The notes beneath the pieces were generated by a model, which was given only the letters and a program-made list of their open reading frames with translations, was not told the DNA's origin and searched no databases. From RGIG6353 sp964650465 (GTDB lineage: Bacteria > Bacillota > Clostridia > Oscillospirales > SIG627), in assembly GCA_964650465.1 (NCBI GenBank), contig CAZYTA010000020.1, positions 1-43,636 of the forward strand: DNA of 43,636 bases. Reading direction: 5' to 3'. The translations under genes were made by a program, and so were the position numbers. This document shows, piece after piece, positions 15,542 through 23,822 of this stretch; position 1 is the first letter of the stretch; the number at the start of each line of letters is the position of its first letter.

Positions 15542-15639
15542 AGAAAATTTTTCGAGACCAACCTCGCCGTTTTGCTTTGTTTGGTGTATATATTTGGCTT
15601 CGATAGGCGGGATTGCCTGCGGAGACTCTCCGCTTTTTT
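15542..15639. repeat. Dispersed intercistronic repeat, copy E
   Basis: Complete copy ending in hairpin GCGGAGACTCTCCGC plus T-run. Directly adjacent in tandem to copy F. The stem differs from other copies yet stays paired. Confidence 0.85.
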
Positions 15640-15645
15640 CTCTCG

Positions 15646-15740
15646 GGAAATTGCATTAAACCAGCCTCGCCGTTTTGCTTTGTTTGGTGTATATATTTGG
15701 CTTCGATAGGCGAGCATTGCTTGCGGCGGCTCGCCGCTTA
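15646..15740. repeat. Dispersed intercistronic repeat, copy F
   Basis: GGGAAATTGCATTAAACCAG head, GATAGGCGAGCATTG, hairpin GCGGCGGCTCGCCGC. The final TTA is the rmuC stop codon. Confidence 0.85.
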
Positions 15741-17048
15741 TGTTGATTTGTCTGTTTCGTCGGGGGCACCGTCGGACAGCGCAAAGTATGTATCGGCACT
15801 TTCACGAGGCATTTCGGTTATGTTTTTTAGCTTTCTGTTGATTTGTCTCGTTCTTGTACCGATAAGCTTTTCAAGCTCGTCAGAGGTTTGAGTAAGCTTC
15901 TTTTGCGTAGCATTTAATACGCTTTCAAAGGTACCGAATTCTGTCTTGACTGCAGAAAGAATATCCCATACCTCACTTGACCTTTTCTGCATTGCAAGGG
16001 TTCTGAAGCCCATCTGAAGGCTGTTGAGCAGAGCCGCCATTGTAGTGGGACCGGCTACCGTAACCTTGTATTTTTCGTTGAGTATTTCCACCATTCCCAG
16101 CTTTACAACCTCGGCATAAAGTCCTTCTGTAGGAAGGAACATTATGGCAAACTCGGTGGTTGTGGGAGGTGAAACGTATTTTTTGTGGATATCATCCGCA
16201 AATTTTTTGACTCGTGTAATCAGAACACTCTTGGCTGATGCGACGGCTTCGGTGTCTCCGGACTCATATGCCTCGTTGAGCGCATTGTAAGCATCCAAAG
16301 GGAATTTTGAGTCTATCGGGAGATATACGTGAGAGTCATCCGTGCTTCCGGGAAGCTTTATGGCGAATTCAACAGGGTCTCTTGAGCCCTCAACAGTAAC
16401 AACATTTGTTGCATACTGTTCGGGAGAGAGCATATCCTCAAGTATTGCACCCAGCTGTATTTCTCCCAGAATTCCGCGTGTCTTTACATTTGAAAGCGTT
16501 TTTTTCAGGTCGCCTACACTGGTGGCTATTGTCTGCATCTCGCCAAGTCCCTTATATACCTGCTCCAATCGGTCATTGACCTCCTTGAAGCTTTGGCTTA
16601 TACGCTCATTGAGTGTGGTCTGCAGCTTTTCATCCACAACACTCCGCATTTCGTCAAGCTTTTTGGCGTTGGAGTCCTCCATTGCCTTGACCCTGGTTTC
16701 CAGAGTAGTCTTTATTTCACCCAGTCTCTCTGAGTAAAGCTCCAATGTGGAGTTTATGTGTCTTTCATTGGTTTTCAACAGCTCGATAAGCTCATTTCTG
16801 AATTGAGTTTCTCTGTCCGAGGATGCCTTCAGCTCGGTTTTTATAACTGTTGACTGAAGCTCAGCCGAGGTTTTCAAACTGTCAGACAATGTTCCGACTG
16901 TTGAGGACATTCCCGACATCAGCTCCATACGGTTGTTTCTCAGCTCTTCCGAAATATCCTGCTTTTCTTCTTTTTTGAAAGATTTTATCAATATGAAGGC
17001 AAGTAATATCAGGTTGAGTATTGCTATTATTAAAATTACTGTTTCCAT
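15738..17048 (-). CDS. rmuC: DNA recombination protein RmuC homologue
   Basis: 436 residues: an N-terminal membrane segment (ILIIAILNLILLAFILI), a long coiled coil (about 40-180, rich in KTNERHINSTLELYSERL-type heptads) and the C-terminal RmuC nuclease-like domain (RGILGEIQLGAILEDMLSPEQY, YLPIDSKFPLDAY, FLPTEGLYAEV). RmuC proteins limit inversions at short inverted repeats, which is notable in a genome this rich in hairpins. The ATG shares one base with the mltG stop (TAATG), so the two genes are coupled. Last codons and stop fall in repeat copy F. Confidence 0.92.
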   Translation of the reverse strand: METVILIIAILNLILLAFILIKSFKKEEKQDISEELRNNRMELMSGMSSTVGTLSDSLKTSAELQSTVIKTELKASSDRETQFRNELIELLKTNERHINSTLELYSERLGEIKTTLETRVKAMEDSNAKKLDEMRSVVDEKLQTTLNERISQSFKEVNDRLEQVYKGLGEMQTIATSVGDLKKTLSNVKTRGILGEIQLGAILEDMLSPEQYATNVVTVEGSRDPVEFAIKLPGSTDDSHVYLPIDSKFPLDAYNALNEAYESGDTEAVASAKSVLITRVKKFADDIHKKYVSPPTTTEFAIMFLPTEGLYAEVVKLGMVEILNEKYKVTVAGPTTMAALLNSLQMGFRTLAMQKRSSEVWDILSAVKTEFGTFESVLNATQKKLTQTSDELEKLIGTRTRQINRKLKNITEMPRESADTYFALSDGAPDETDKST

Positions 17049-18412
17049 TATTCACTCTTTTCCGCTTCGGCACGGGCAATATTGTTAGTATGCTCTGCCT
17101 CGGTCCTTGCAAAGTAGTGATATCCGTTGGGCTTGGCTACCATATAGTAGTATGTGTGTTCTACACCGCTTGAATCTGCTCCGTTGGGGTAAAGTGCGGC
17201 AATGATAGCATCAAGACCGGGATTGCAGATAGCCGACGGAGGCAATCCGTCATGAGAATAGGTGCTGTAAGGATTGTCACTCTTTTTCATTTCATCCAAT
17301 GTCAGCGAATCCCGTCGTTCGGGGTAGATATAAAGATAGGTGGAATCGCATTGCAGTCTCGGGAAAGCCGAAGGATTATTCAGTCTGTTGTGATACAGAG
17401 AAGAAACCACAGGGTATTCACTGCTGTATTTTGTCTCCTTCTGGACAATGGCGGCGATGTTTATAATCTCGTCAACCGACATATCCAGCTCCTGACAGCG
17501 TGCGTAATATTCCTTTTCAAATCTTACATTAAAGGTTTTCAAGAGCTTTGCAATTGCATCTATCTCGGAAGAATCCGTGTAGAACTGATAGGTGTCGGGA
17601 TAGAGATAGCCCTCAAGCGCATATTTTCTGCCGTCCCTGAAGCCTGCCTTTTCAAGCTCCTGAAGCTCGGTCAGGAACTGATATTTCATATCGTATATAA
17701 GAGAGCTCTTTATAGCCTCTACAAAGCCCTCGCGAGTTCCTACGCCGTTTTCAACAAAGAGCTCAATCATTTCATCGGCGGTAAGTCCTTCGGGGAAGGT
17801 GATGTCTACAACACCTCTGACAGGTGCGGACTTTTCAAATTTTGCTATGAGCTCGTCATAGTTGAGATTAGCTTCAAACACATATGTGTCGGGAACGAAT
17901 TCCTGCTCAGTTTTTGAATCTCTGTTTTTAAAGGAGTTGTAAATCTTGAACAGCGACGGATACTGTATTACCCCCTTGTCGTGAAGCATGGAGGCTATTT
18001 CCTTGATTCCGTCATCCTCGGTTACAACTATTTCAACAGTGTCATTATCCTTTACAAAGGCAAAAATATCGTTGCCCATAGTTATGATGTAGTACGCCAG
18101 GATGATTGAGGCGGCAATAACGAAAATAAAGTAAAGCGCACCTTTTCCCAGCATTTCAAATATGCTTTTTGCCATAGGTTCTTCCTCCTCGAGAGCAGGC
18201 GGGTCATCGTACAGAGGCTCAACCTGACGCGGAGGCTTCTGAGGCTTTATGTCCACCTGACCTGTGGGAATGTCGGTACGGGTTTTGTTGTTATCCTCTT
18301 TTATGTCTCTTTTGGCGTGGGTGTATTTTTGTACATTGCCTGAGACATCTCTCTTTTTTACGGGGATTTCCCCATCGTTTTTTTTCTCAGGGAGATTGGT
18401 GTTATTTTCCAT
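17048..18412 (-). CDS. mltG: Endolytic murein transglycosylase MltG
   Basis: 454 residues: a charged, Pro-rich cytoplasmic tail (about 1-85), one membrane segment (ALYFIFVIAASIILAYYII), a LysM-like part and the YceG catalytic domain with IAAIVQKETKYSSEYPVV, whose Glu in KET is the expected catalytic acid, then SLYHNRL and SDGLPPSAICNPGLDAI-like C-terminal motifs. It cleaves nascent glycan strands at the membrane and sets strand length. Strong GGAG site before ATG 18412. Followed directly by rmuC; preceded by repeat copy G. Confidence 0.95.
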   Translation of the reverse strand: MENNTNLPEKKNDGEIPVKKRDVSGNVQKYTHAKRDIKEDNNKTRTDIPTGQVDIKPQKPPRQVEPLYDDPPALEEEEPMAKSIFEMLGKGALYFIFVIAASIILAYYIITMGNDIFAFVKDNDTVEIVVTEDDGIKEIASMLHDKGVIQYPSLFKIYNSFKNRDSKTEQEFVPDTYVFEANLNYDELIAKFEKSAPVRGVVDITFPEGLTADEMIELFVENGVGTREGFVEAIKSSLIYDMKYQFLTELQELEKAGFRDGRKYALEGYLYPDTYQFYTDSSEIDAIAKLLKTFNVRFEKEYYARCQELDMSVDEIINIAAIVQKETKYSSEYPVVSSLYHNRLNNPSAFPRLQCDSTYLYIYPERRDSLTLDEMKKSDNPYSTYSHDGLPPSAICNPGLDAIIAALYPNGADSSGVEHTYYYMVAKPNGYHYFARTEAEHTNNIARAEAEKSE

Positions 18413-18435
18413 CTGCTTCTCCTTTTTATATTATA

Positions 18436-18531
18436 GGAAATTCCTCAAAAACAACTTCGCCGTTTTATCTTGTTCAGATGTATACATAGGTTACGATAGG
18501 CGAGAATTGCCTGCGGCGGCTTGCCGCTTTA
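18436..18531. repeat. Dispersed intercistronic repeat, copy G
   Basis: TAGGAAATTCCTC head, CAACTTCGCCGTTTTA, GATAGGCGAGAATTG, hairpin GCGGCGGCTTGCCGC. TTA at its right end is the stop codon of the CPBP gene; the left end abuts the mltG ribosome site. Confidence 0.85.
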
Positions 18532-19473
18532 TATTATATCTAAGGTTATAAGTATAAACATAAGAACACTCAAAAAGAATGTAGGTGAAAGGAATATGCC
18601 TGCATTTTTTACAAGCTGTTTTTCCTCAACGTCCAGCTTTCCTGCCTTTGCCAATCCGTTCAACGCCTCACGGCGAGAGCCCGGCAGCTCTCCCGATTCA
18701 TAGAGCATACTTCTTTTTTCATATATATTTTCCATAGAAGAAAGCATCATTGCAAAGGAAGCCATAAAGGCTATTACCAAAACAAACACAAGAATTACAG
18801 AGGATGAAGATTCCTTCAGAAACTCTCCTGTTTCTTTTCCGAAAAATACCACCAAAGTGTTGTTTATGAGATGAACCGTTATTGCGGGGAAGGAGGACTG
18901 TGTGACATATGTCATTGTCGCAAGTATTATTCCGAGTATGAAATACATCGGGAACTGAACAAAAGAGAAATGAAGCATTGCGAAAAACAGAGCCGATATT
19001 GCGATTGCAAGGGGACCCTTGAATTCGCTGTAGTCACTCAGCAGAATACTTCTGAAAAACAGCTCCTCGGATACAGCAGGTACAATTACATATGCAAGTG
19101 CAATTCCAAATGGCTCTGCGGCACCTGCAGCTGCAGCAAGAGTATCCTCTCCCGAAAAGGACAGAAGATTGTATTCAATATATAAAAGTATTATTGCCGA
19201 AAGAAAGTAAGTGAAAGCGGAAGCCGCAACAAAAGGTATGCTTGAAACAGGCGGACGCTTTACTTTTGCGTGTTTAAGAAAGTCAATGCCTCTTATTTTA
19301 CAGTAAAAAGCGGCAGGGAGTGCAAATATAAACAGCTGTACTGCACTTGCTGACAGAAGCAGATTGCTGTCATTGTTCACCGTCAGTCTCAACAGCTTCT
19401 CGGAAAGCGGCATCAAAAACAGAATGACCGATACAAAAAGCGGCGCTGTTATAATATTTTTCTTATTTTTCAC
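18529..19473 (-). CDS. CPBP-family intramembrane metalloprotease
   Basis: 314 residues, about eight membrane segments. The Abi/CAAX-protease motifs are present: SEELFFRSILL (EExxxR), then LHFSFVQF and the His-Asn pair in VHLINNTLVVFF. The family includes Rce1-type proteases and bacteriocin self-immunity proteins; the substrate is unknown. A charged cytoplasmic loop (GELPGSRREALNGLAK) precedes a final hydrophobic segment. It overlaps the end of the cyclo-ligase gene by 11 bases. The final codons lie at the edge of repeat copy G. Confidence 0.9.
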   Translation of the reverse strand: MKNKKNIITAPLFVSVILFLMPLSEKLLRLTVNNDSNLLLSASAVQLFIFALPAAFYCKIRGIDFLKHAKVKRPPVSSIPFVAASAFTYFLSAIILLYIEYNLLSFSGEDTLAAAAGAAEPFGIALAYVIVPAVSEELFFRSILLSDYSEFKGPLAIAISALFFAMLHFSFVQFPMYFILGIILATMTYVTQSSFPAITVHLINNTLVVFFGKETGEFLKESSSSVILVFVLVIAFMASFAMMLSSMENIYEKRSMLYESGELPGSRREALNGLAKAGKLDVEEKQLVKNAGIFLSPTFFLSVLMFILITLDII

Positions 19474-20044
19474 CTGTGTTGAACACTCCTTTCGGGGTAA
19501 TTACAAGGTCGCAGGCGATGTCAAAGCGTCCTTTCGGAAGTGTGTCAACAAACAGCTCGTCGTACGCAAAACCTACCTTTACAATGGACGGGTCGGTAAG
19601 AAATCTGTCATAATATCCTTTTCCGTAGCCTAAGCGGTAGCCCTTTTTGTCGAATGCAATTGCAGGTATAACACAAATTGCATGGCGTGAAGAAATGAAT
19701 TCTTCGCAGCTGCTGTTAGGCTCGGGTGCCGAGAAAAATCCCTTTGTCAGCTGAGCCATATCGGTAAGGTATCTGAATATCATTTCTCCGTTTTCACGGC
19801 AAACCGGAAGGGCAACCCTTTTATCGGAGGCGATGAGTGTGGCAATCAGCCCTATAGTATCAACTTCCTGATTTATTGAATGATAAAGAAGCACTGTGTC
19901 TGCGTGGGCATATGACATAGTGCCCAGAAAATTGTCGCATATGGCTTTGGATTTTTCAAGTCTGTCGGGGATGGACTGCCTTATGGCGGCATACTTGTGC
20001 CGAAGCGCTCTTTTTTCGTCCCTTACTGTTAATTTCCTGTACAT
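19463..20044 (-). CDS. 5-formyltetrahydrofolate cyclo-ligase
   Basis: 193 residues, the usual size. ATP-dependent conversion of 5-formyl-THF to 5,10-methenyl-THF. Seen: N-terminal RDEKRALRHKYAAIRQSI (Lys/Arg-rich ATP site), KRVALPVC, and the signature GYRLGYGKGYYDRFL near residue 145. AGGAG before ATG 20044. It overlaps the downstream protease gene, as is common in compact Clostridia operons. Confidence 0.95.
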   Translation of the reverse strand: MYRKLTVRDEKRALRHKYAAIRQSIPDRLEKSKAICDNFLGTMSYAHADTVLLYHSINQEVDTIGLIATLIASDKRVALPVCRENGEMIFRYLTDMAQLTKGFFSAPEPNSSCEEFISSRHAICVIPAIAFDKKGYRLGYGKGYYDRFLTDPSIVKVGFAYDELFVDTLPKGRFDIACDLVITPKGVFNTGEK

Positions 20045-20059
20045 TTTTTCTCCTAAAAA

Positions 20060-20605
20060 CTAATATACCATGGCAATTCTCAGGTTATCGGAATCGTTTT
20101 TTGTTAAAAGCTTATCTACGAGAGTGAAAGCGAATTCTCCGCTGGTTCCTGCTCCCATAGAGGTGATAAAGCGCTTGTCGCATACCACCTTATCGTTTCT
20201 GTACTTGACCTTGCTGTCAACAAGAACCGATGCAAGGCTGGGATAACATGTGGCTTTAAGCCCTGTGAGAAGTCCCAGCTTGGCAAGTATAGTTGGGGCG
20301 GCACATATAGCAGCCACATAAAGACCGCGCTTTGTTGCCGACAGTATTATTTGTCTTACCTGTTGGTTTTCCTCCAGATTTTTTGTTCCCTCACTGCCTC
20401 CGGGAAGTATTATCATTTCCGCACATTCCTCATCATAGTCGGAAAGCATAAGGTCTGCTTTTACCTCTATTCCGTGCGCTCCAATAACATACGGCGAGGC
20501 GTCGATGCTTACTGTTTTTATTTCTATTCCCGCACGTCTGAGCACGTCAACGGGTGTGAGAGCTTCAATTTCCTCAAATCCTTTTGCCAAAAAAAGATAT
20601 ACCAT
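20060..20605 (-). CDS. DJ-1/PfpI family protein
   Basis: 181 residues, complete DJ-1 fold. The nucleophile elbow AAICAAPTILAKLGLL carries the conserved Cys (about residue 100), with Glu in FEEIEALTPVDVLRRAG near the N-terminus and GTSGEFAFTLVDKL at the C-terminus. Closest in pattern to YajL/ThiJ-type proteins, with proposed roles in glyoxal detoxification or redox protection. AAAGGAG before the start. Short spacing (15 and 13 bases) to both neighbours places it in the GNAT-to-CPBP operon. Confidence 0.93.
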   Translation of the reverse strand: MVYLFLAKGFEEIEALTPVDVLRRAGIEIKTVSIDASPYVIGAHGIEVKADLMLSDYDEECAEMIILPGGSEGTKNLEENQQVRQIILSATKRGLYVAAICAAPTILAKLGLLTGLKATCYPSLASVLVDSKVKYRNDKVVCDKRFITSMGAGTSGEFAFTLVDKLLTKNDSDNLRIAMVY

Positions 20606-20618
20606 TATTCTGCTCCTT

Positions 20619-21323
20619 TCAGAAGGTAACTATACTGTTGCCGATTTTGTAAATAGGCTCGTTCTTGATGTAGTTTACAAGGTCAAACGAATCCTTCGGT
20701 ATCTCCCTTGTCAGCAATGCCGACAAAGCACCTTGACCTGTATGGTGAAAGTCTGTTCCGCAGATAAAGGTTCCTTTTACCTCTTCGGCGTATTTTGCCG
20801 CAAAGCCGATTCTTGAATTGTGGTTTGGATGAAGATTGTATACCTCTATTCCGTCAAGAAGCTCGGGGGGCATCAGCTTCATTCCCGTTCTGAAGGGATG
20901 AGCTTGTAAAATCAGATTTCTGTCATTCTTTGCAACCGAAACAAAGTCACTGAGAGTTTTCATTTTTTGTGATACGGCATTTCTGACAAAATCCTCATCT
21001 ATTCCGTACACAAGATAATCGTTTTCATTTTCCTCAAAACGTATTTCCATTCCAAGATACACCTTGATTCCGTGTGCATCACCCTTTTCGCAAAGTGTAT
21101 AGTATTCGTTGATGTAGTTGTCCACATACTTTTTGTATGAGAGCTTTGAAGGCTGCCAGGGATAGAAGTGATTTGTGATAACCAGTCCCGAATAACCTTC
21201 AAATTTGTATGTGGTTATCATTTCCGAGGCGGATATCTGCGAGCACTTGCTTACATTGGCAGTGTGACAGTGCAATTCTATTTTGTGAGGGTATTCTTTG
21301 ATAATGTCTTTATAAAAATTCAT
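20619..21323 (-). CDS. PHP-domain metal-dependent phosphoesterase
   Basis: 234 residues. Metal-ligand motifs of the PHP superfamily are in order: ELHCHT (about 17-22), TNHF, GMEIRFEEN, QAHPFR and CGTDFHHTG. Members hydrolyse phosphoesters (histidinol phosphate, nucleotides, or RNA/DNA ends); the substrate here is not clear. A full-length single domain with no polymerase or Trp-Xaa extras. Ribosome site AAGGA before ATG 21323; 12 bases after the GNAT gene. Confidence 0.88.
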   Translation of the reverse strand: MNFYKDIIKEYPHKIELHCHTANVSKCSQISASEMITTYKFEGYSGLVITNHFYPWQPSKLSYKKYVDNYINEYYTLCEKGDAHGIKVYLGMEIRFEENENDYLVYGIDEDFVRNAVSQKMKTLSDFVSVAKNDRNLILQAHPFRTGMKLMPPELLDGIEVYNLHPNHNSRIGFAAKYAEEVKGTFICGTDFHHTGQGALSALLTREIPKDSFDLVNYIKNEPIYKIGNSIVTF

Positions 21324-21335
21324 TTTTTTATCCTT

Positions 21336-22097
21336 TTAGTTTAACAAACAGCTCAATTGCGGTTTTTGCTTTTCCGCGAGCTCAGGGTCAATTTTTTCGT
21401 TAAAGTCAAAAAGCAAAGCGCTTCTTTCATAGTGTACCTGCTCAACGGGAGGGGACTCTCCGTTGGGGCTTATCGTTTCATACAGCACATATCCCTTGGG
21501 TGAGGGAGCAAATGCCAAATATGAACCTCCGCTGCAGAAAAACTTATGCTCTTTTCTGCTTTCCGCAAATTGAGATTGTGTTTCAAGAAGTGAAATTCCG
21601 GTATAATTGCGCTTGTGCAATTCCTTTTTCGCAAGCCATACGGCATCGGTATCTGTTACTTCTGTTATGTCCTGTGTCAGCAACTTGTATTCAAAACGCT
21701 TGAAAGAAACAGTATATCCCATGTCTCTGTACAGCCCGAACAGCCCCTCATTGGCGGGGATAACCAGAACCGCCTCGTATTTTTTTGCTTTCAGCTCCTC
21801 AATAAGCCTGTCGTGCAGCAGCCTGAAATGTCCCTGCCTGCGCTCGGAGAGCTTTGTGGCAACACCGTACAGGTAGGCACACTTGAGCTTTTTCCCGAAG
21901 TACTTTAAATTAACATCCATATAGTACAGCATGCTTACAAGCTCCTTGCCGCCAAAAGCAAGAAACGCACGGCTGGGTCTGTAAAAGTTTGCAAAAAAGG
22001 TGTCGATGAATTCATCGCTGTCACCGAACACTTCACGCCACAGCTCTTTCATCGGCGGAATTCTTTTTTTCGAGCCATGCTTTACCGTAATGGGCAT
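21336..22097 (-). CDS. GNAT-family N-acetyltransferase
   Basis: About 253 residues. The central acetyl-CoA region is visible: CAYLYGVATKLSERRQGHFRLLHDRLIEEL (pyrophosphate-binding Q/R-x-x-G pattern) and YEAVLVIPANEGLFGLYRDMGY (family helix after beta-5). The C-terminal half has an Eis-like extension. Start chosen at 22097 (MPITVKHG), with AAAGGAG upstream; the ORF continues to 22187 but would read through the promoter. First gene of the five-gene operon. Substrate unknown. Confidence 0.85.
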   Translation of the reverse strand: MPITVKHGSKKRIPPMKELWREVFGDSDEFIDTFFANFYRPSRAFLAFGGKELVSMLYYMDVNLKYFGKKLKCAYLYGVATKLSERRQGHFRLLHDRLIEELKAKKYEAVLVIPANEGLFGLYRDMGYTVSFKRFEYKLLTQDITEVTDTDAVWLAKKELHKRNYTGISLLETQSQFAESRKEHKFFCSGGSYLAFAPSPKGYVLYETISPNGESPPVEQVHYERSALLFDFNEKIDPELAEKQKPQLSCLLN

Positions 22098-22158
22098 AAA
22101 AAGCACTCCTTTCTGCAAAAAATATACAAAACCCCATAATAAATATATAGTCACATAT

Positions 22159-22187
22159 ATTATATACTTTTTGTCTTTTGGTGTCAA
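22159..22187 (-). promoter_or_regulatory. Promoter for the GNAT-PHP-DJ1-cyclo-ligase-CPBP operon
   Basis: Minus strand TTGACA (22182-22187), 17-base spacer, TATAAT (22159-22164). Confidence 0.9.
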
Positions 22188-22238
22188 TCGGTATAAGTGT
22201 ATTTTTTACCTGTTTTTTTAAAACTTTTTTGTCTCTTG

Positions 22239-22332
22239 AGAAACCGCATAAAATCAACATTGCCGTTTTGCTTTGTTTGTGGGTGTACATAGATTATGAT
22301 AGTCGGGAATTGTCAGCGGCATCTCGCCTTAA
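22239..22332. repeat. Dispersed intercistronic repeat, copy H (degenerate)
   Basis: AAACCGCATAAAATCAACATTGC head and AATTGTCAGCGGCATCTCGCC end. The closing stem is weakened. It lies between two divergent promoters rather than between cotranscribed genes. Confidence 0.75.
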
Positions 22333-22358
22333 ATATTTAAAAAACTTTTCAAAAACTA

Positions 22359-22387
22359 TTGACAAATCGGTTTTTATAGTATATAAT
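22359..22387 (+). promoter_or_regulatory. Promoter for rplJ-rplL
   Basis: TTGACA (22359-22364), 17-base spacer, TATAAT (22382-22387) on the plus strand, just before the L10 leader. Confidence 0.92.
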
Positions 22388-22393
22388 TCACCT

Positions 22394-22454
22394 GTTGACC
22401 TAAGACAGTAGGTGGCACGGAAGTGCCGTAATATTCGCCTACCGAGGAAAACCT
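22394..22454 (+). promoter_or_regulatory. Ribosomal protein L10 leader
   Basis: Contains the hallmark AGACAGTAGGTGGC...CGCCTACCGAGGAA arrangement: outer stem GTAGGTG/CGCCTAC with inner hairpin GGCACGGAAGTGCC. Known to bind L10(L12)4 for autogenous control of rplJL. Confidence 0.9.
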
Positions 22455-22497
22455 TGAATTTTTAAAACTGTACTTATGTATATTTTTGCGAATTTTC

Positions 22498-22531
22498 GGT
22501 TCTTTCATCGGTTGGTGAAGGAACCTTTTTT
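22498..22531 (+). terminator. Attenuator terminator between L10 leader and rplJ
   Basis: Arms GGTTCTTTCA / TGAAGGAACC followed by a T-run, 31 bases before rplJ. Probably controlled by the L10 leader. Confidence 0.85.
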
Positions 22532-22561
22532 ATTTCAAATTTACCCGGAGGTGAAACACGA

Positions 22562-23086
22562 ATGTCAAGTGCAAAGATTCTGGCTGCAAAGCAGTCGGCA
22601 GTAGCAGAGCTTACCGAGCAGTTGAAGGCTTCACAGGCAGGAGTACTTGTAAACTACTACAAGACTTCAGTTGAAGACGACACCAACCTCAGAAAAGAGC
22701 TTACAAAGGCAGGCGTAACATACAAGGTAGTAAAGAACACACAGCTTAAGTTTGTTTTTGAAAACCTCGGTTACACAGACCTTAATGCTCATCTCGAAGG
22801 TATGACAGCTATTGCTTACTCAGAGACAGACCCCGTTGCTCCCGCCAAGATACTTTCCAAGTTCGCTAAGGAACATGAGGATTATACTATCAAGGCAGGC
22901 TATGTAGACGGCGGTGTCATCGATGCAGCAGGCGTTGAGAACCTTGCAAGCATTCCTTCAAAGGAAGGTCTTATTGCAAAGCTTCTCGGAAGTATCCAGA
23001 GCCCCCTTTACGGACTTGCTTATGTATTGCAGGGCAAGATCGACAAGGAAGGCGGCGCAGCAGAGGAAGCTCCCGCTGCGGAATAA
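22562..23086 (+). CDS. rplJ: 50S ribosomal protein L10
   Basis: 174 residues, full length. It forms the base of the L7/L12 stalk. Seen: QLKASQAGVLVNYYKTSVEDDTNLRKEL, typical of the rRNA-binding N-terminal domain, KNTQLKFV, and an Ala/Glu-rich L12-binding tail. Strong GGAGGTGA site. The gene pair stands alone on the plus strand; rplKA and rpoBC are not adjacent in this window. Confidence 0.97.
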   Translation: MSSAKILAAKQSAVAELTEQLKASQAGVLVNYYKTSVEDDTNLRKELTKAGVTYKVVKNTQLKFVFENLGYTDLNAHLEGMTAIAYSETDPVAPAKILSKFAKEHEDYTIKAGYVDGGVIDAAGVENLASIPSKEGLIAKLLGSIQSPLYGLAYVLQGKIDKEGGAAEEAPAAE

Positions 23087-23151
23087 TCAATCAAAATATT
23101 TTAAATGCGGCATGACCGCATAACACTAATTAATTTCGGAGGTACATTAAA

Positions 23152-23529
23152 ATGGCAACAGAAAAGACAATGAACTTTTTAGAAGAGATCAAGGCTCTCA
23201 CCATCCTCGAGCTTGCAGATCTTGTTAAGGCTCTTGAAGAGGAATTCGGCGTATCAGCAGCTCCCGTAGCAGTAGCAGCAGCTCCTGCAGCAGGTGATGC
23301 TCCCGCAGCAGAAGAAAAGTCTGAGTTCGACGTAGTTCTTACAGCAGCTGGTGACGGCAAGCTTGCAGTTATCAAGGCAGTTCGTGAGATCACAGGTCTC
23401 GGTCTTAAGGAAGCTAAGGAACTCGTTGAGTCAGCTCCCAAGGAAATCAAGACAGGCGTTGCTAAGGCTGAAGCAGAAGAGATCAAGAACGCTCTTACCG
23501 CTGCAGGCGCAACTGTTGAAATCAAGTAA
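23152..23529 (+). CDS. rplL: 50S ribosomal protein L7/L12
   Basis: 125 residues: N-terminal dimerisation helices (FLEEIKALTILELADLVKALEEEFGV), an Ala/Pro hinge (about 38-55), and the C-terminal factor-binding domain (KLAVIKAVREITGLGLKEAK, then LVESAPKEIK). GGAGG site upstream. The GC-rich hinge and leader-controlled pairing with rplJ are standard. Confidence 0.98.
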   Translation: MATEKTMNFLEEIKALTILELADLVKALEEEFGVSAAPVAVAAAPAAGDAPAAEEKSEFDVVLTAAGDGKLAVIKAVREITGLGLKEAKELVESAPKEIKTGVAKAEAEEIKNALTAAGATVEIK

Positions 23530-23552
23530 TTAAGGTTTTAAAGTCAACAAAC

Positions 23553-23580
23553 AAAGCTCACCGCAAGGTGAGCTTTTGTT
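23553..23580 (+). terminator. Terminator of rplJ-rplL
   Basis: AAAGCTCACC GCAA GGTGAGCTTTT followed by GTTTTT, 23 bases after the rplL stop. Confidence 0.93.
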
Positions 23581-23603
23581 TTTGTGTATCGGATTCATAT
23601 TTG

Positions 23604-23745
23604 GGTTAAAACCGAAAATTTCTTAGAAATTTCCGCCAATACTTCGTTAACTGCACAGCATCCCATTTCGATGTACAATAAGTACATCATCAACGGGCTG
23701 CTGCTTGTTGCCTCGTCTTGACAAAAATTTCGTCGAAATTAGTAT
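23604..23745. repeat. Imperfect palindromic element of about 140 bp
   Basis: Centred on GATGTAC AATAA GTACATC (23670-23688). The outer arms are complementary with mismatches: GAAAATTTC...TTCGTTAACTGCACAGC on the left matches the reverse of GCTGCTTGTTGCCTCG...AAATTTCG on the right. No gene seen in 23581-23822 apart from this and the REP-like hairpin at 23771. Confidence 0.55.
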
Positions 23746-23770
23746 ATAATGGAAGCCTAAACGGTTTTAC

Positions 23771-23797
23771 CGTAGGGGAGGGGTTTTCCCTCCCGTT
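23771..23797 (+). repeat. REP-like hairpin next to the RAYT gene
   Basis: CGTAGGGGAGGGG TTTT CCCTCCCGTT. The same sequence, in opposite orientation, is inside the RAYT coding region at 24178-24204. Confidence 0.75.
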
Positions 23798-23822
23798 ATT
23801 CATTAAAGCTATACATAACATT

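Noticed and set aside
15495..15656. Longer N-terminus for guaB
   Set aside because: The extra codons come from repeat copy E, and a strong AAAGGAG lies just before the ATG at 15494; the shorter form matches the family length.
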